From positions 47,423-111,422 of the forward strand of contig VMFU01000002.1 in the NCBI GenBank assembly GCA_007376205.1: 64,000 nt of DNA. Reading direction: 5' to 3'. The position numbers and the translations under genes were made by a program. This DNA is from Candidatus Peregrinibacteria bacterium Gr01-1014_25 (GTDB lineage Bacteria; Patescibacteriota; Gracilibacteria; Peribacterales; Peribacteraceae). A model generated the notes under the pieces. It was given only the letters and a program-made list of their open reading frames with translations. It had not been told where the DNA came from and did no database searches. Positions 1-15,716 of the stretch are shown piece by piece (position 1 is the stretch's first letter; every line of letters begins with the position of its first letter).

Positions 1-139
1 CATACTGACGCAGAATCTGGGCGTTCTGAACGGCACGCCGCATCTTCGAAGCGGCAACGAGCTCCATCGCCTTCGTCACCTGGCGCGTCGATTTGATCGC
101 CTTCATCTTGCGCCGGAGATCGCGGAGACTGCGGGCCAT
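1..139 (-). CDS. atpG: ATP synthase gamma subunit, N-terminal part (truncated by window edge)
   Basis: Reverse complement from ATG at 139 reads [41 protein letters not shown], typical gamma N-terminus; follows atpA. Confidence 0.93.
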   Translation of the reverse strand, partial: MARSLRDLRRKMKAIKSTRQVTKAMELVAASKMRRAVQNAQILRQY

Positions 140-184
140 GTATGGAGGGAGAACGCTTCGGAAGCTGCAGAGGCTTCAAAAAAG

Positions 185-1731
<1,547 letters not shown>

Positions 1732-1735
<4 letters not shown>

Positions 1736-2106
1736 ACGTGCAGGGGTGAGGGATGAGAACGCAGAGAATCCTCGAGCCGCTCAAGGGCGCCCCGCAGACT
1801 CCAATCAATGCGTTCGTTGCCGAAGACGACGGTGACGCCGCCGAGCATGGCCGGGTCGGCTTCCTGCCGGACGTCGACGGGACGGCCGACCCTCGCCTCG
1901 ACGGCCTGTGCAATGGCGAGCGCGTGCGGTCCGGCATCGCCGGACGGCGTGACGATCGTGAGAACGACGGTATTCGCCTTCTCACGTGCCGCTCGGGAAA
2001 GCAACCCGTCCAGATGGCGCAATTCACGGCCGAGGCCGTGCGCCTCCAGCTGGGCTGCTGCGGCATCGACGGCGGCCCGGGCGATGTCGTCTGCGGTGAT
2101 GCTCAT
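1732..2106 (-). CDS. atpH: F1Fo ATP synthase delta subunit, short form
   Basis: 124 aa between atpF and atpA; C-terminal [29 protein letters not shown] matches delta C-terminal pattern. Confidence 0.8.
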
Positions 2107-2609
2107 CGCAGGAGTGCCGGAAGATCTTTCTCGACGGTCTTCAACATGCGCTGCTGGTCCTGGTCGCTGAATTCACGCTCCAGGAGTTTCTGCGACAACT
2201 TCACAACGAACGCCGCCAGCGAACTCTGGGCCTCGATCAGCATTTTCTTGCGCTCGGCTTCGATCGTCTGCCGCGTCTTCTCCATCAAGTGCCCCGCCTC
2301 ATGCTGGGCCTTCTCAAGGATATCGCGCTTCAGGACTTCGGCCTGCTTTCGCCCCTCCTCGAGGAGTTTCTGCATCTCGACGTCCGCCTTGCGCATCTGG
2401 TCGATTTTGAATTGCTCCAATTCCCGCTTCTGTAGCTCGATGTCTTTGGCATTCTCCATCGACTGCTTGATGGTGTCGCGGCGCTTGTCGACAAGCCGCA
2501 AGATCGGTCGGTACACGAAGTACAGGAGCACCACCATCAGGATCGTGAAGTTCACGATTTGCGCGAGGAGGAGCTGCCAGTTGATGCCCAGAACGGAAAG
2601 AAGTTCCAT
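2103..2609 (-). CDS. atpF: F1Fo ATP synthase subunit b
   Basis: 168 aa, one N-terminal TM then long charged helix; position in operon. Confidence 0.93.
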   Translation of the reverse strand: MELLSVLGINWQLLLAQIVNFTILMVVLLYFVYRPILRLVDKRRDTIKQSMENAKDIELQKRELEQFKIDQMRKADVEMQKLLEEGRKQAEVLKRDILEKAQHEAGHLMEKTRQTIEAERKKMLIEAQSSLAAFVVKLSQKLLEREFSDQDQQRMLKTVEKDLPALLR

Positions 2610-2639
2610 AGGAGCGGATGGAAACGAGCCGAAGTCGCG

Positions 2640-2960
<321 letters not shown>

Positions 2961-3057
2961 TCAAGGGTTATAAGGGGGCAATGCGGATGTCGGATGTCAG
3001 AGGCCGGATGCCGGAAACAGGCTATCTGCCATCTGTTATCCGCCACATCTGTTTCGT

Positions 3058-3831
3058 CTAATGCGCGTGCTCCCCGTGCGGGATCGACGCCATCTGGATG
3101 AAGACGACCGTCAGCATCGCGAAGACGAGCGCCTGAATGAAACCGACGAAGACCTCCAATCCGAAGAACGGAATCGGGATGAGGAACGGCGCCAGCTGCG
3201 AGACGACCATGAGCAGCACCTCACCTGCGAAAATATTGCCGAAGAGACGGAATGCGAAGGAGAGGAGCCGGATGAATTCGCCGATGAATTCGAGGATGCC
3301 CACGAACGTGCCGATGAGGTACGGCGGGTGCCACGGCGCGACCGCATACTTGCGTACGTACGGCAAGATGCCGACGGAAGCGATGCCCACCGCCTGCGTC
3401 ACGATGACGGATACGATGGAGAATGCGAGCGTGACGTTCACATCGGCGTTCATCGAGCGGAAGATCGGCAGTTGCTCCGGATGCCCCTCATGCATGCCCT
3501 CCACCGTGATGCTGCCAACGCCCGGAAGGATGCCCATCCAGTTACTCAAGATAATGAAGAAAAAGAACGTCGCAACGAGCGGGAAGAGCAACCGCGTGCG
3601 CTTGGGATTCTGGATGATCGAATCGAAGAAGTTGTATAACCCCTCCACCACGGTTTCCACGAGCGCCTGTCCGCGGCCCGGGATCAACTTGTACCCGGTC
3701 GACCGCGCGGCGAGCGCGAGAAGGATGAGCACGCCGCAGGCAAGCCACGCCATGATGAGCGTATTGCGGACTTCGAACGACCCGATGTGAAAGATCGTCT
3801 CGGATGCCAGCGGCGGAATGATGAATTCCAT
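3058..3831 (-). CDS. atpB: F1Fo ATP synthase subunit a
   Basis: IGEFIRLLSFAFRLFGNIFAGEVLL motif; likely start MEFIIPPLAS (ORF track extends to 3978). Confidence 0.95.
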   Translation of the reverse strand: MEFIIPPLASETIFHIGSFEVRNTLIMAWLACGVLILLALAARSTGYKLIPGRGQALVETVVEGLYNFFDSIIQNPKRTRLLFPLVATFFFFIILSNWMGILPGVGSITVEGMHEGHPEQLPIFRSMNADVNVTLAFSIVSVIVTQAVGIASVGILPYVRKYAVAPWHPPYLIGTFVGILEFIGEFIRLLSFAFRLFGNIFAGEVLLMVVSQLAPFLIPIPFFGLEVFVGFIQALVFAMLTVVFIQMASIPHGEHAH

Positions 3832-3866
3832 GGGTGGGGAGATGGTAGGCAGGAAGGCTGCGGAGA

Positions 3867-4133
3867 TCAACGGTCGGTGACGCGCATCACTTCGCGCACG
3901 CGTTTCACGATGGTGATGGCGGATATCGTAAACGCCAGGAAGAGGCCGGCCAGTGCTATCCACGGCGATGTCTCCCACTTCTGATCAAGGTATGCGCCGC
4001 CGAATCCGAACACGAATGCGGGAACGGCGATGAGGAACCCCAACTCCCATGCCAGATTCAATGCCATCCACAGGGCTTTCTTCTCATCGGGCTTCATCGG
4101 TGGCGGAACTTGCAGGATGGGCATAAGACTCAT
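3867..4133 (-). CDS. AtpZ/AtpI-like F0F1 ATPase accessory membrane protein
   Basis: 88 aa, two TM, FGGAYLDQKW motif, located between atpC and atpB. Confidence 0.75.
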   Translation of the reverse strand: MSLMPILQVPPPMKPDEKKALWMALNLAWELGFLIAVPAFVFGFGGAYLDQKWETSPWIALAGLFLAFTISAITIVKRVREVMRVTDR

Positions 4134-4561
4134 TCGGAAGTTTGCGGCATGCCGCGATGCGTGCGGTGGCGGCGGATCGTGCGAAGGCGCGCGAGTTCGC
4201 GGTCGAGCATGGCCGTCGCCTCGGCGAAGCCCTCGGCATCGTTGCGCTTCTCGGTCTTGAGCCGCTCGGCATCCTCCATCGCGCGACGGATCGCGTCTTC
4301 CTGCAGTTCATCGGCGCGGTCGGCGCTGTCCGCCAGGATGCTCACGCCCTTGCCATCCACCTCCACGACACCGCGCGACGTGGCGATGAAGTGCGCCTCG
4401 CCGCCCTTGCGCAGCAGAATCGTCCCCGGGACGACGATGCCCACGAGCGGAATGTGATGCGGGAGGACGGTAATCTCCCCGTCGGCCGTGGGGAGCGTGA
4501 CGGAATCCGCCTCTCCTGTATACACGGTGCCTTCGGGGGTGATGATCGAGACGGTGAGCAT
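4130..4561 (-). CDS. atpC: F1Fo ATP synthase epsilon subunit
   Basis: MLTVSIITPEGTVYTGEADSVTLPTADGEITVLPHHIPLV. Confidence 0.95.
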   Translation of the reverse strand: MLTVSIITPEGTVYTGEADSVTLPTADGEITVLPHHIPLVGIVVPGTILLRKGGEAHFIATSRGVVEVDGKGVSILADSADRADELQEDAIRRAMEDAERLKTEKRNDAEGFAEATAMLDRELARLRTIRRHRTHRGMPQTSE

Positions 4562-4579
4562 GGTGAAAAAACCGAAGAA

Positions 4580-6489
<1,910 letters not shown>

Positions 6490-6592
6490 GGATTCCAGTA
6501 TAGCGCAGCACTCCAGAACGCATTTTCCGCCGCAAAACCATTGCCTTCCTTTTTCCATTGAGTAGGATCAATCCATCATTTCCCCACGCGTT

Positions 6593-7147
6593 ATGGCCAA
6601 GAAGAAGACGAAGAAAGCCGCCAAGAAGAAGGCAATGAAGCGCAAGAAGGTCGCCAAGAAAAAGGTCGCGCGCAAACCGAAGAAGGTGATGAAGAAGGCG
6701 AAGAAGGTTATGAAGAAGAAGAAAAAAGCATCGAAGGCGAGAAAGCCGATGAAGAAAGCGGCGAAGGTCGTGAAGGTTGCCCCCAAGAAGCAGGCGCCCG
6801 CAAAGCGCAAAGCCGTCGTGCTGAAGTCGGTGAAGAAGGGCTCTCGCCCGCAGTCGTCCGCAGCCACGTTCACGCGCCTTTTCCAGAACGTCGCGCCCGG
6901 CAAGCCGCTGCCCATCGGCGTCGTCACGCACTACTACGATCGCATCGGGGTCGCCGTGCTGAAGCTGCGCGAACCCTTGAGCAAAGGCGACAAGATCCGC
7001 ATGGAACGGGGCGAGGACGCCTTCACGCAGACCATCGACTCGATGCAGGTGAACCGCATGCCCGTCCACAAGGTTGCCGCGGGCGCTGACGTCGCGATCA
7101 AGGTCGCCAAGCCCGCGCACGAAGGCACGCGACTCTACAGAGCATAA
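6593..7147 (+). CDS. Lys-rich (histone H1-like) N-terminus fused to EF-Tu domain-2-like beta-barrel
   Basis: ~75 aa AKKK/KKAKK tract, then IGVVTHYYDRIGVAVLKLREPLSKGDKIRMERGEDAFTQTIDSMQVNRMPVHKVAAGADVAIKV. Confidence 0.8.
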   Translation: MAKKKTKKAAKKKAMKRKKVAKKKVARKPKKVMKKAKKVMKKKKKASKARKPMKKAAKVVKVAPKKQAPAKRKAVVLKSVKKGSRPQSSAATFTRLFQNVAPGKPLPIGVVTHYYDRIGVAVLKLREPLSKGDKIRMERGEDAFTQTIDSMQVNRMPVHKVAAGADVAIKVAKPAHEGTRLYRA

Positions 7148-7153
7148 AGAAAG

Positions 7154-7181
7154 CGCGGTTGACCCCATGGGGTCAACCGCG
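7154..7181. terminator. 28-nt perfect palindrome between convergent genes (bidirectional terminator candidate)
   Basis: CGCGGTTGACCCCATGGGGTCAACCGCG; no T tract. Confidence 0.55.
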
Positions 7182-7186
7182 TCACG

Positions 7187-7654
7187 TCATTCCTGCGCAT
7201 CGACGACTGCCAGCTGGCAGTCGTAGGCCATGTGTACACGCTCGACGAGCATTCGCGCGAGAGCATTTTCCCATGGTCGCAGTTTTCGGCTTCCACCGGG
7301 GCGGAAGGTGCATGAGCGCACTTGTGCGCCCGTGAAAGTGATCACGATGCCGCCGACTTTACCCGTCGACGTGATGTCCATCGTCCCCGGCTTTTGTCCG
7401 CTGTCGGGGACATACAGGACGGTCATCAGCGTGCTCTGCAGGAATACCGCGGAAGGGCCGCCTGTTTCCTGTGCAAAGCCGCACATCCACACATCGCGGT
7501 CAATTTTCAGCTCCCCTCCCAACAGGAAGGCGTCGAAGGCGTCAGCGAGAGTGATGCGCTGACTCCTCGTCACAAGCACGATTGCAATCGGCAAGATTAC
7601 GAATGCGCCAAGCAACATCAGTACCAGCACGACTCCCCAAACATTGACTTGCAT
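7187..7654 (-). CDS. hypothetical protein with one N-terminal TM
   Basis: MQVNVWGVVLVLMLLGAFVILPIAIVLV then soluble domain; ORF extends to 7732. Confidence 0.6.
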   Translation of the reverse strand: MQVNVWGVVLVLMLLGAFVILPIAIVLVTRSQRITLADAFDAFLLGGELKIDRDVWMCGFAQETGGPSAVFLQSTLMTVLYVPDSGQKPGTMDITSTGKVGGIVITFTGAQVRSCTFRPGGSRKLRPWENALARMLVERVHMAYDCQLAVVDAQE

Positions 7655-7799
7655 GGAAAACTCCTCTGCGAGAAAGGTCAGGTGGTGCAAAGAACGACAA
7701 GATATTGTTGTATATTTTGCCTGTTCGGTCAATTTCTGCCCGACGCGTCGCGCAGTGCCAGGCGCGATGCTGCGGTGTTCGCTAGACTGGCACCCGTGC

Positions 7800-7874
7800 C
7801 CCTGTAGCTCAGCTGGATAGAGCGCCTGGCTTCGGACCAGGAGGTCGTGGGTTCAAATCCTGCCGGGGGCACCA
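7800..7874 (+). tRNA. tRNA-Arg (anticodon TCG), CCA encoded
   Basis: GCCCCTG/CGGGGGC acceptor, CCTGG-CTTCGGA-CCAGG anticodon arm, GGGTTCAAATCC T arm. Confidence 0.97.
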
Positions 7875-7897
7875 CTACTTATTGCAAGAAAGCTGAA

Positions 7898-7952
7898 TTA
7901 GACAATTATAAAAATTTATGCTTTAATATCCACATCGTTGCACGGTGCAACG
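7898..7952 (+). promoter_or_regulatory. Putative promoter plus operator-like palindrome upstream of Nudix gene
   Basis: TTAGAC-N18-TTTAAT followed by CGTTGCACGGTGCAACG (7936-7952). Confidence 0.45.
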
Positions 7953-8020
7953 CTTGTCCTTCACAACACCGGCTTACGTGAACCGGACGAAGGAAAACCG
8001 AATCGTAACGGAGGTGAATC

Positions 8021-8632
8021 ATGCCCACGCGAGGCGTCTTCGCCCTCATCATGAACGGCGAGGCGAAGACGGTATTGATCTCGGAGCGCGCCGACGGCAA
8101 GGGATGGGAATTGCCGGGCGGCGGCGTGAAACCCGGGGAAAACGATCACGACGCACTCAAGCGCGAAGTCCTGGAAGAGATCGGTCTGGAAGTCGATGTG
8201 ATCGAACAGATCGGTCCACCGCATGTCTTCAAGGATGACACAGCGGTGGCATACGCGTGCAAGATCGTCGGCGGTGTGCTCGGGCCGAGCAAGGAAATGG
8301 CCCGCCATGCCTGGTGCACCAAGGACGAAGCCCATGCTGGCAGGGTCAGTGTCGCCGCCGGAGCGGACAAGGGAACTACCTTGGAGATCGTGTTCCTCGG
8401 CCCCAGGGACCGGCTCGGCCGGATGCGGCGGATGCTCTGGGACGGGTTCTCCATTATGGAAGAACCCGTCATCGGCCAACCGGAACTGCCGGAAGAGCTG
8501 CGCCCCGTCGAAGGCGTGTTCGTCACCGATGACAAATGCCATCTTGCCGATGAAAAGTCGGACAAAAGGCTTGTCTGGCCACGCCTGGATCCCTATTCCC
8601 CAACGGGCGTCATGCAACAACCGGCGACGTAA
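8021..8632 (+). CDS. Nudix hydrolase family protein
   Basis: Nudix box GGGVKPGENDHDALKREVLEEIGLEV; SD GGAGG upstream. Confidence 0.9.
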   Translation: MPTRGVFALIMNGEAKTVLISERADGKGWELPGGGVKPGENDHDALKREVLEEIGLEVDVIEQIGPPHVFKDDTAVAYACKIVGGVLGPSKEMARHAWCTKDEAHAGRVSVAAGADKGTTLEIVFLGPRDRLGRMRRMLWDGFSIMEEPVIGQPELPEELRPVEGVFVTDDKCHLADEKSDKRLVWPRLDPYSPTGVMQQPAT

Positions 8633-8655
8633 GTCGCGTGAAGGATGCTCAAGCG

Positions 8656-8685
8656 CCCCGCTGCAGACCGCAGCGGGGTATTTTT
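8656..8685 (+). terminator. Rho-independent terminator
   Basis: CCCCGCTGC-AGACC-GCAGCGGGG-TATTTTT. Confidence 0.9.
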
Positions 8686-8690
8686 GCGTA

Positions 8691-8731
8691 TTGACGCCCT
8701 CGATTTAGCACTCTACAATGACGAGTGCTAA
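8691..8731 (+). promoter_or_regulatory. clpB promoter with perfect CIRCE (HrcA) operator
   Basis: TTGACG (8691-8696)-N17-TACAAT (8714-8719); TTAGCACTC-N9-GAGTGCTAA at 8705-8731. Confidence 0.95.
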
Positions 8732-8735
8732 TGGC

Positions 8736-11336
<2,601 letters not shown>

Positions 11337-11395
11337 CGCCATACGCAAACGCCGCCTTGCGGCGGCGTCCGGCTTTGCGTCAACGGTGACGCTGC

Positions 11396-11473
11396 TTACC
11401 TCTTGCGGCGCTTCTTGCTCGCGCTCGCCTTCTTCACCTTCTTCTTCGCCGTCTTCCGCTTCTTCTTGGGCAT
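11396..11473 (-). CDS. 25-aa Lys/Arg-rich peptide
   Basis: MPKKKRKTAKKKVKKASASKKRRKR; upstream TTCACA-N16-TACAAT on minus strand. Confidence 0.5.
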   Translation of the reverse strand: MPKKKRKTAKKKVKKASASKKRRKR

Positions 11474-11666
11474 GTCAGCGGGGGAAAAAAATAGAAAACG
11501 GATTTCATTGTAAAAAATCTTCGCCGCATGTGAAGCGAATCCTGCTGCGTCAGACGAATGTTATGCTCTCGTACCACGCGACTCTCGCGGAGTTTTTTGC
11601 AAAATGTGTACGTTTAAAACGTAAAAATACAAAAAATGTTTCACGCGCGCTTCAACGGAGCCATCG

Positions 11667-12875
11667 CTACACATCCCTCAACAAATGCCCCATCTTCTCC
11701 TTCTTCACTCGCAGATATTTCTCCTGCTCCGGCGTGCACGGAGCGATTTCGATGGGAACCTGCTCAAGAACTTCCAAGCCATATCCTTCGAGGCCGACGA
11801 TCTTGCGCGGGTTATTGGTGAGGAGCCGGATCTTGCCGATGCCGAGTTCCCGCAGGATTTGCGCGCCGATGCCGTACTCCCGCAGGTCTTCCGGGAAGCC
11901 GAGGCGAGCGTTCGCCTCCACCGTGTCGAGCCCCTCGCGCTGCTGCAGGTCGTACGCGCGCACTTTGTTTGCCAAGCCGATGCCGCGCCCCTCCTGGCGC
12001 ATGTACAGCACGACGCCGCATCCCTCCGCATCGATGCATTGCATCGCCTTCGAGAGTTGCGAGCCACAATCGCAGCGCCGGGATCCGAACACGTCGCCGG
12101 TCAGACACTCCGAATGTACGCGGACAAGCGTTGGATGTAACGGATCGACCGCGCCCCGCACGAGCGCGACGTGCTCGCGGTGGTGGAGCATGTCTTCGAA
12201 GACCGTCATGCGCCAGACGCCGTGCTCGGTCGGCAATTCGCTCTCCGCGACGGCGCGCACGAAAATTTCATGGCGCCGCCGGTACGCGATCAAGTCCGCG
12301 ATGGTGACGACGGGAAGCCGATGCCGCTCGCCGAACGCCAGCAACGCATCGCGGCGCATCATCGTGCCGTCGTCATGCATCAACTCAGCACCGACCGCGC
12401 CGCAGCGAAGACCCGCCAGGCGGCAGAGGTCGACAGCCGCTTCCGTATGCCCCGCGCGGACGAGGACGCCGCCGTCCTTGGCGCGCAGCGGGAAGATATG
12501 GCCGGGCCGGGACAAATCCTGCGGCTTTGCGACGGGATTAATCGCCGCGCGGATCGTATGCACGCGGTCGCGCGCGGACACGCCGGTGTCCACGCCCTCG
12601 GCCGCCTCGATGGACACCGTGAACGGGGTCGATCGCTTGCTCGTGTTGCGCGCCACCATCGGCGGCAGGTCCAATGCATCGGCGATGTCATTGTTCAACG
12701 CCAGGAAAACGATGCCGCTCGTCTGGCGGATGATCGCCGCCATCTGCTCCTCCGTTACGTACTCCGCGGCCACGACGATATCCCCTTCGTTCTCGCGGTC
12801 TTCGTCGTCAACGACGACGATCATGCCGCCGCTGCGCAGGCGTTCAAGCGCTTCGGGAATAGTGGAGAAAGGCAT
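11667..12875 (-). CDS. ribBA: Bifunctional DHBP synthase / GTP cyclohydrolase II
   Basis: [15 protein letters not shown]..., [29 protein letters not shown]. Confidence 0.97.
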   Translation of the reverse strand: MPFSTIPEALERLRSGGMIVVVDDEDRENEGDIVVAAEYVTEEQMAAIIRQTSGIVFLALNNDIADALDLPPMVARNTSKRSTPFTVSIEAAEGVDTGVSARDRVHTIRAAINPVAKPQDLSRPGHIFPLRAKDGGVLVRAGHTEAAVDLCRLAGLRCGAVGAELMHDDGTMMRRDALLAFGERHRLPVVTIADLIAYRRRHEIFVRAVAESELPTEHGVWRMTVFEDMLHHREHVALVRGAVDPLHPTLVRVHSECLTGDVFGSRRCDCGSQLSKAMQCIDAEGCGVVLYMRQEGRGIGLANKVRAYDLQQREGLDTVEANARLGFPEDLREYGIGAQILRELGIGKIRLLTNNPRKIVGLEGYGLEVLEQVPIEIAPCTPEQEKYLRVKKEKMGHLLRDV

Positions 12876-12936
12876 TGCAGGAAAAGCATACGAGAATATC
12901 CGCGCAAGAGGAACCTCGCTTTTCGCCTTTCTGGCT

Positions 12937-14298
12937 CTACTTCACCCGTATCGTATACGCCTCCTTGCGCCGCTGCCCCTGCTGCAGCGCGGAGAGCGAA
13001 TGCAGGACGCCGATGACGTAGGTGCCCCTCTCGAACATGAACGTCTGATTGCACACCGGCCAGGCAAAGCCAGCGAGCGTCACGTCCTTCAGGGGATAAA
13101 TGGTGCACTGCATCGTGCTGGTCGACGCGGGAGTCAGCACCACCATGGCCTGCGTCTGCCGCGTGAATACGACCGTGAACCAGTCGGCGGAATCGTCCTC
13201 GACCAGGTCGCCGGAGGCATGCTTGCCGAGCTCCAGTGGCCGCGCATCGCCGAAACCGTCGTTCCCGTCGCCACTCCCGAGGACGTCAATCGCCGTCGTG
13301 ATCGAGAACGTATCGCGCGATGACAGCTCCAGCTGATATTTGCCCGCGGACAGAGCCACGCGCATCCAGCACTCCCCTCCGGTCGCGCTGCCGACGTAGT
13401 ACTCGAACGTCAGGCCGTCGTCCTCGATCTTGTAGAGCGTGCAAGAAGGCGCTTTGCCCTCGGTTTTGGCCGATACCCGTATGGTGGCTTTCGATGTGCG
13501 CGAGAACGTATAGACGAAATTGTCGCCGACGCCCGCGCCTTCCGTGCGGCCGGAGAGCGGCAGCGTGATGTCCGCTTTCTGCGTTCGCTGCGCCGTGCGT
13601 GACGTGCTCGTCCGCGATGCGACTGCGGAGGACGGCTGCGTGGAGGACGCGACGCTGCTCGTACTTGCGGAGCGCTCTGACGAGCTCGACGTCGACGGCA
13701 CCGTTGCCGTCATGCCGCGATCAATCATGCCTGCGGCCTCGCCGCGCGCGAGCGGCTGGTGCTGCACGAAGAGCGTCTCGCCTCCCGCAAACGGAAGGAT
13801 GCGCAGTTGCAGAGCGGCGGCGACGAAGGGATGGAACCATGCGCTCGACGGAATGTCGGTGTACGTCAGGACTTCGCCTTGGATGAGCGGCAACCCCAGC
13901 ACCGTGAACGTCATCTTCAGCGCCTCGGCCCGGCTCACCGTCTTGTCGGGGCCGAACGTTCCGTCGGCGTATCCCGAGACGAACTCCCGCGCGATCGCAT
14001 CGCAGACGACATCCGTGAACCACGCGCCCAGCGGCACATCGCCGCGACATTTCGCCGTCGCCGTCGCAGGCGTGAGGCCCGCGGCGCGATAGAGGAGCGT
14101 GAGCATCTGCGCGCGATTCACCGGCGCATACGGCTGGTACGTACCATCGGGATTGCCCTTGATGACGCCCATTCCCGCGAGGCGGTCGATCGATGCCTTA
14201 TACGGGTAATTGGCGGGCACATCGCTGAACGCCGCAAGTGCGGCGGGAGCGACGAGCAGAGATGCCAGCAGGGCAAGAGCGGAGGCAGTGCGACGCAT
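12937..14298 (-). CDS. S-layer homology (SLH) domain secreted protein
   Basis: Signal peptide; [49 protein letters not shown] and further SLH copies. Confidence 0.88.
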   Translation of the reverse strand: MRRTASALALLASLLVAPAALAAFSDVPANYPYKASIDRLAGMGVIKGNPDGTYQPYAPVNRAQMLTLLYRAAGLTPATATAKCRGDVPLGAWFTDVVCDAIAREFVSGYADGTFGPDKTVSRAEALKMTFTVLGLPLIQGEVLTYTDIPSSAWFHPFVAAALQLRILPFAGGETLFVQHQPLARGEAAGMIDRGMTATVPSTSSSSERSASTSSVASSTQPSSAVASRTSTSRTAQRTQKADITLPLSGRTEGAGVGDNFVYTFSRTSKATIRVSAKTEGKAPSCTLYKIEDDGLTFEYYVGSATGGECWMRVALSAGKYQLELSSRDTFSITTAIDVLGSGDGNDGFGDARPLELGKHASGDLVEDDSADWFTVVFTRQTQAMVVLTPASTSTMQCTIYPLKDVTLAGFAWPVCNQTFMFERGTYVIGVLHSLSALQQGQRRKEAYTIRVK

Positions 14299-14351
14299 GA
14301 CGGGGATGGAATGTGCTCCAAGCCTATGTTGAACATTTTTGTTGTTCAAGC

Positions 14352-14831
14352 TCACATCGTCCGGATTCGCTGGAGCTCTTTCAAAGAATGTAGCACTGCA
14401 TACGCCGCCTCCCTACCTTTGCTGCCGGGTCCGACGCTCCGCTCACGGGCCTGGTCGAGGTGGTGGACATGGAGAATTTCAAAGGCGAAGGGCAGCCCGA
14501 AGCGCATCTGCACGTCCATGATGCCCCGCGCGGATTCCGTAGCGAGAAGGTCTGCATGCTTCGTTTCGCCCTGCACGATGATGCCGAAACCGATGAGTGC
14601 GTCGACGGCTTTGGCATCGGCGAGCGCGCGGCCGATGAGAGGAACTTCGAACGACCCCGGCGCGGGATGCAGTGTCACGTTGGCCTCCAAAACGCCCGCT
14701 TCGCGCAATGTCGCTGTCGCGGCATCGACCAGCCCGGCGATCTCCTCCTTATAGTAGGTCGCGTAGACGATGCCGATGCGCCACGCGGGATCGGCGTTGG
14801 GCAGGTCGGTGGATGGCGGCGTCGTGCGCAT
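14352..14831 (-). CDS. ribH: 6,7-dimethyl-8-ribityllumazine synthase
   Basis: PGSFEVPLIGRALA, GFGIIVQGETKHADLLA. Confidence 0.95.
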   Translation of the reverse strand: MRTTPPSTDLPNADPAWRIGIVYATYYKEEIAGLVDAATATLREAGVLEANVTLHPAPGSFEVPLIGRALADAKAVDALIGFGIIVQGETKHADLLATESARGIMDVQMRFGLPFAFEILHVHHLDQARERSVGPGSKGREAAYAVLHSLKELQRIRTM

Positions 14832-14856
14832 GTGGGAAAGCAGTATAGCCGATCAT

Positions 14857-14949
14857 GAAAAGAAGCGGCGCCCAGGGCGAACCCTGGGCGCCTCCGTAGC
14901 ACAGTGCCTCCCCAAGGAGGCTAGGCTCCCGCCCCCGTAAAGGCGGAAG
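14857..14949 (-). promoter_or_regulatory. Structured ribE-ribH intergenic RNA ending in terminator-like hairpin (attenuator candidate)
   Basis: Minus strand: CUUCCGCC/GGCGGGAG hairpin, GCCUCC-UUGG-GGAGGC hairpin, GGCGCCCAGGG-UUCG-CCCUGGGCGCC followed by GCUUCUUUU. Confidence 0.6.
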
Positions 14950-14962
14950 TATTTCCAGTCTA

Positions 14963-15526
14963 TCACCGCCGCGCATACCGCGCCACAATGTCCGTTTCGA
15001 TGTTCACGCGATCTCCTTTTTGCAGGAGGCCAAGGGTCGTCATCGCAAGCGTGTGGGGAATGAGGGCGACGGTGATCGTGCCGTCCTTGACGAATGCGAC
15101 CGTGAGCGAGACGCCGTCGATGGCGATGGAGCCTTTGGGGACGACATGCGTGGCAAGAAAAGCCGGGAGACGGATACCAATGACCGCCGATGCGGCAAGC
15201 AGGCGGCGGGATATCACCGTCCCCACCCCCTCCACGTGCCCCTGCACGATGTGCCCCTCAAACCGGTCGCCGGCCTTGAGGGATCGTTCCAGGTTCACGC
15301 AGTCCCCCTCGCGCAGCGAACCGAGTGTCGTGCGCGCGAGCGTTTCATCGACGACGTCGAAGGACATCGTCGTGTTCTTTTTTTCGACAACACTCAAGCA
15401 GACGCCGGCGACGCTGATGCTCGATCCGATCTTCAGGTCGCGGAACGTCTTCGGCCGCGCGACGGTGAGCCGATGGGGCCGCTTCTCGATGACGGTGCCG
15501 GTTGCTTCGACGATGCCGGTGAACAC
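14963..15526 (-). CDS. ribE: Riboflavin synthase alpha chain
   Basis: (V/M)FTGIVEATGTVIEK..., duplicated lumazine-binding domains; GTG at 15526 gives canonical start, ORF extends to 15586. Confidence 0.93.
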   Translation of the reverse strand: MFTGIVEATGTVIEKRPHRLTVARPKTFRDLKIGSSISVAGVCLSVVEKKNTTMSFDVVDETLARTTLGSLREGDCVNLERSLKAGDRFEGHIVQGHVEGVGTVISRRLLAASAVIGIRLPAFLATHVVPKGSIAIDGVSLTVAFVKDGTITVALIPHTLAMTTLGLLQKGDRVNIETDIVARYARR

Positions 15527-15716
15527 GAAACTATCGTAGGAGACCGAGGAGACCGAGGAAACCGAAGAATCCGGGGAAAATGCCATCCGCGCATTCCTCG
15601 GCTGCTTCCATGCCGAACCCTAGACAAAGCCCTTCCACGGCGCTACGCTGGCGCTTCTACCAGCGCCGCGGTCGGCGCTCTTTCCATAATCCTTGGTTTC
15701 GGTTCCCTTCTCTCTC

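Noticed and set aside
11396-11473. PKKKRK nuclear-localisation-like motif
   Set aside because: Coincidental resemblance in a Lys-rich bacterial peptide; no biological inference drawn.
14857-14949. Canonical FMN riboswitch
   Set aside because: The expected conserved RFN sequence elements are not recognisable; reported only as an attenuator candidate.
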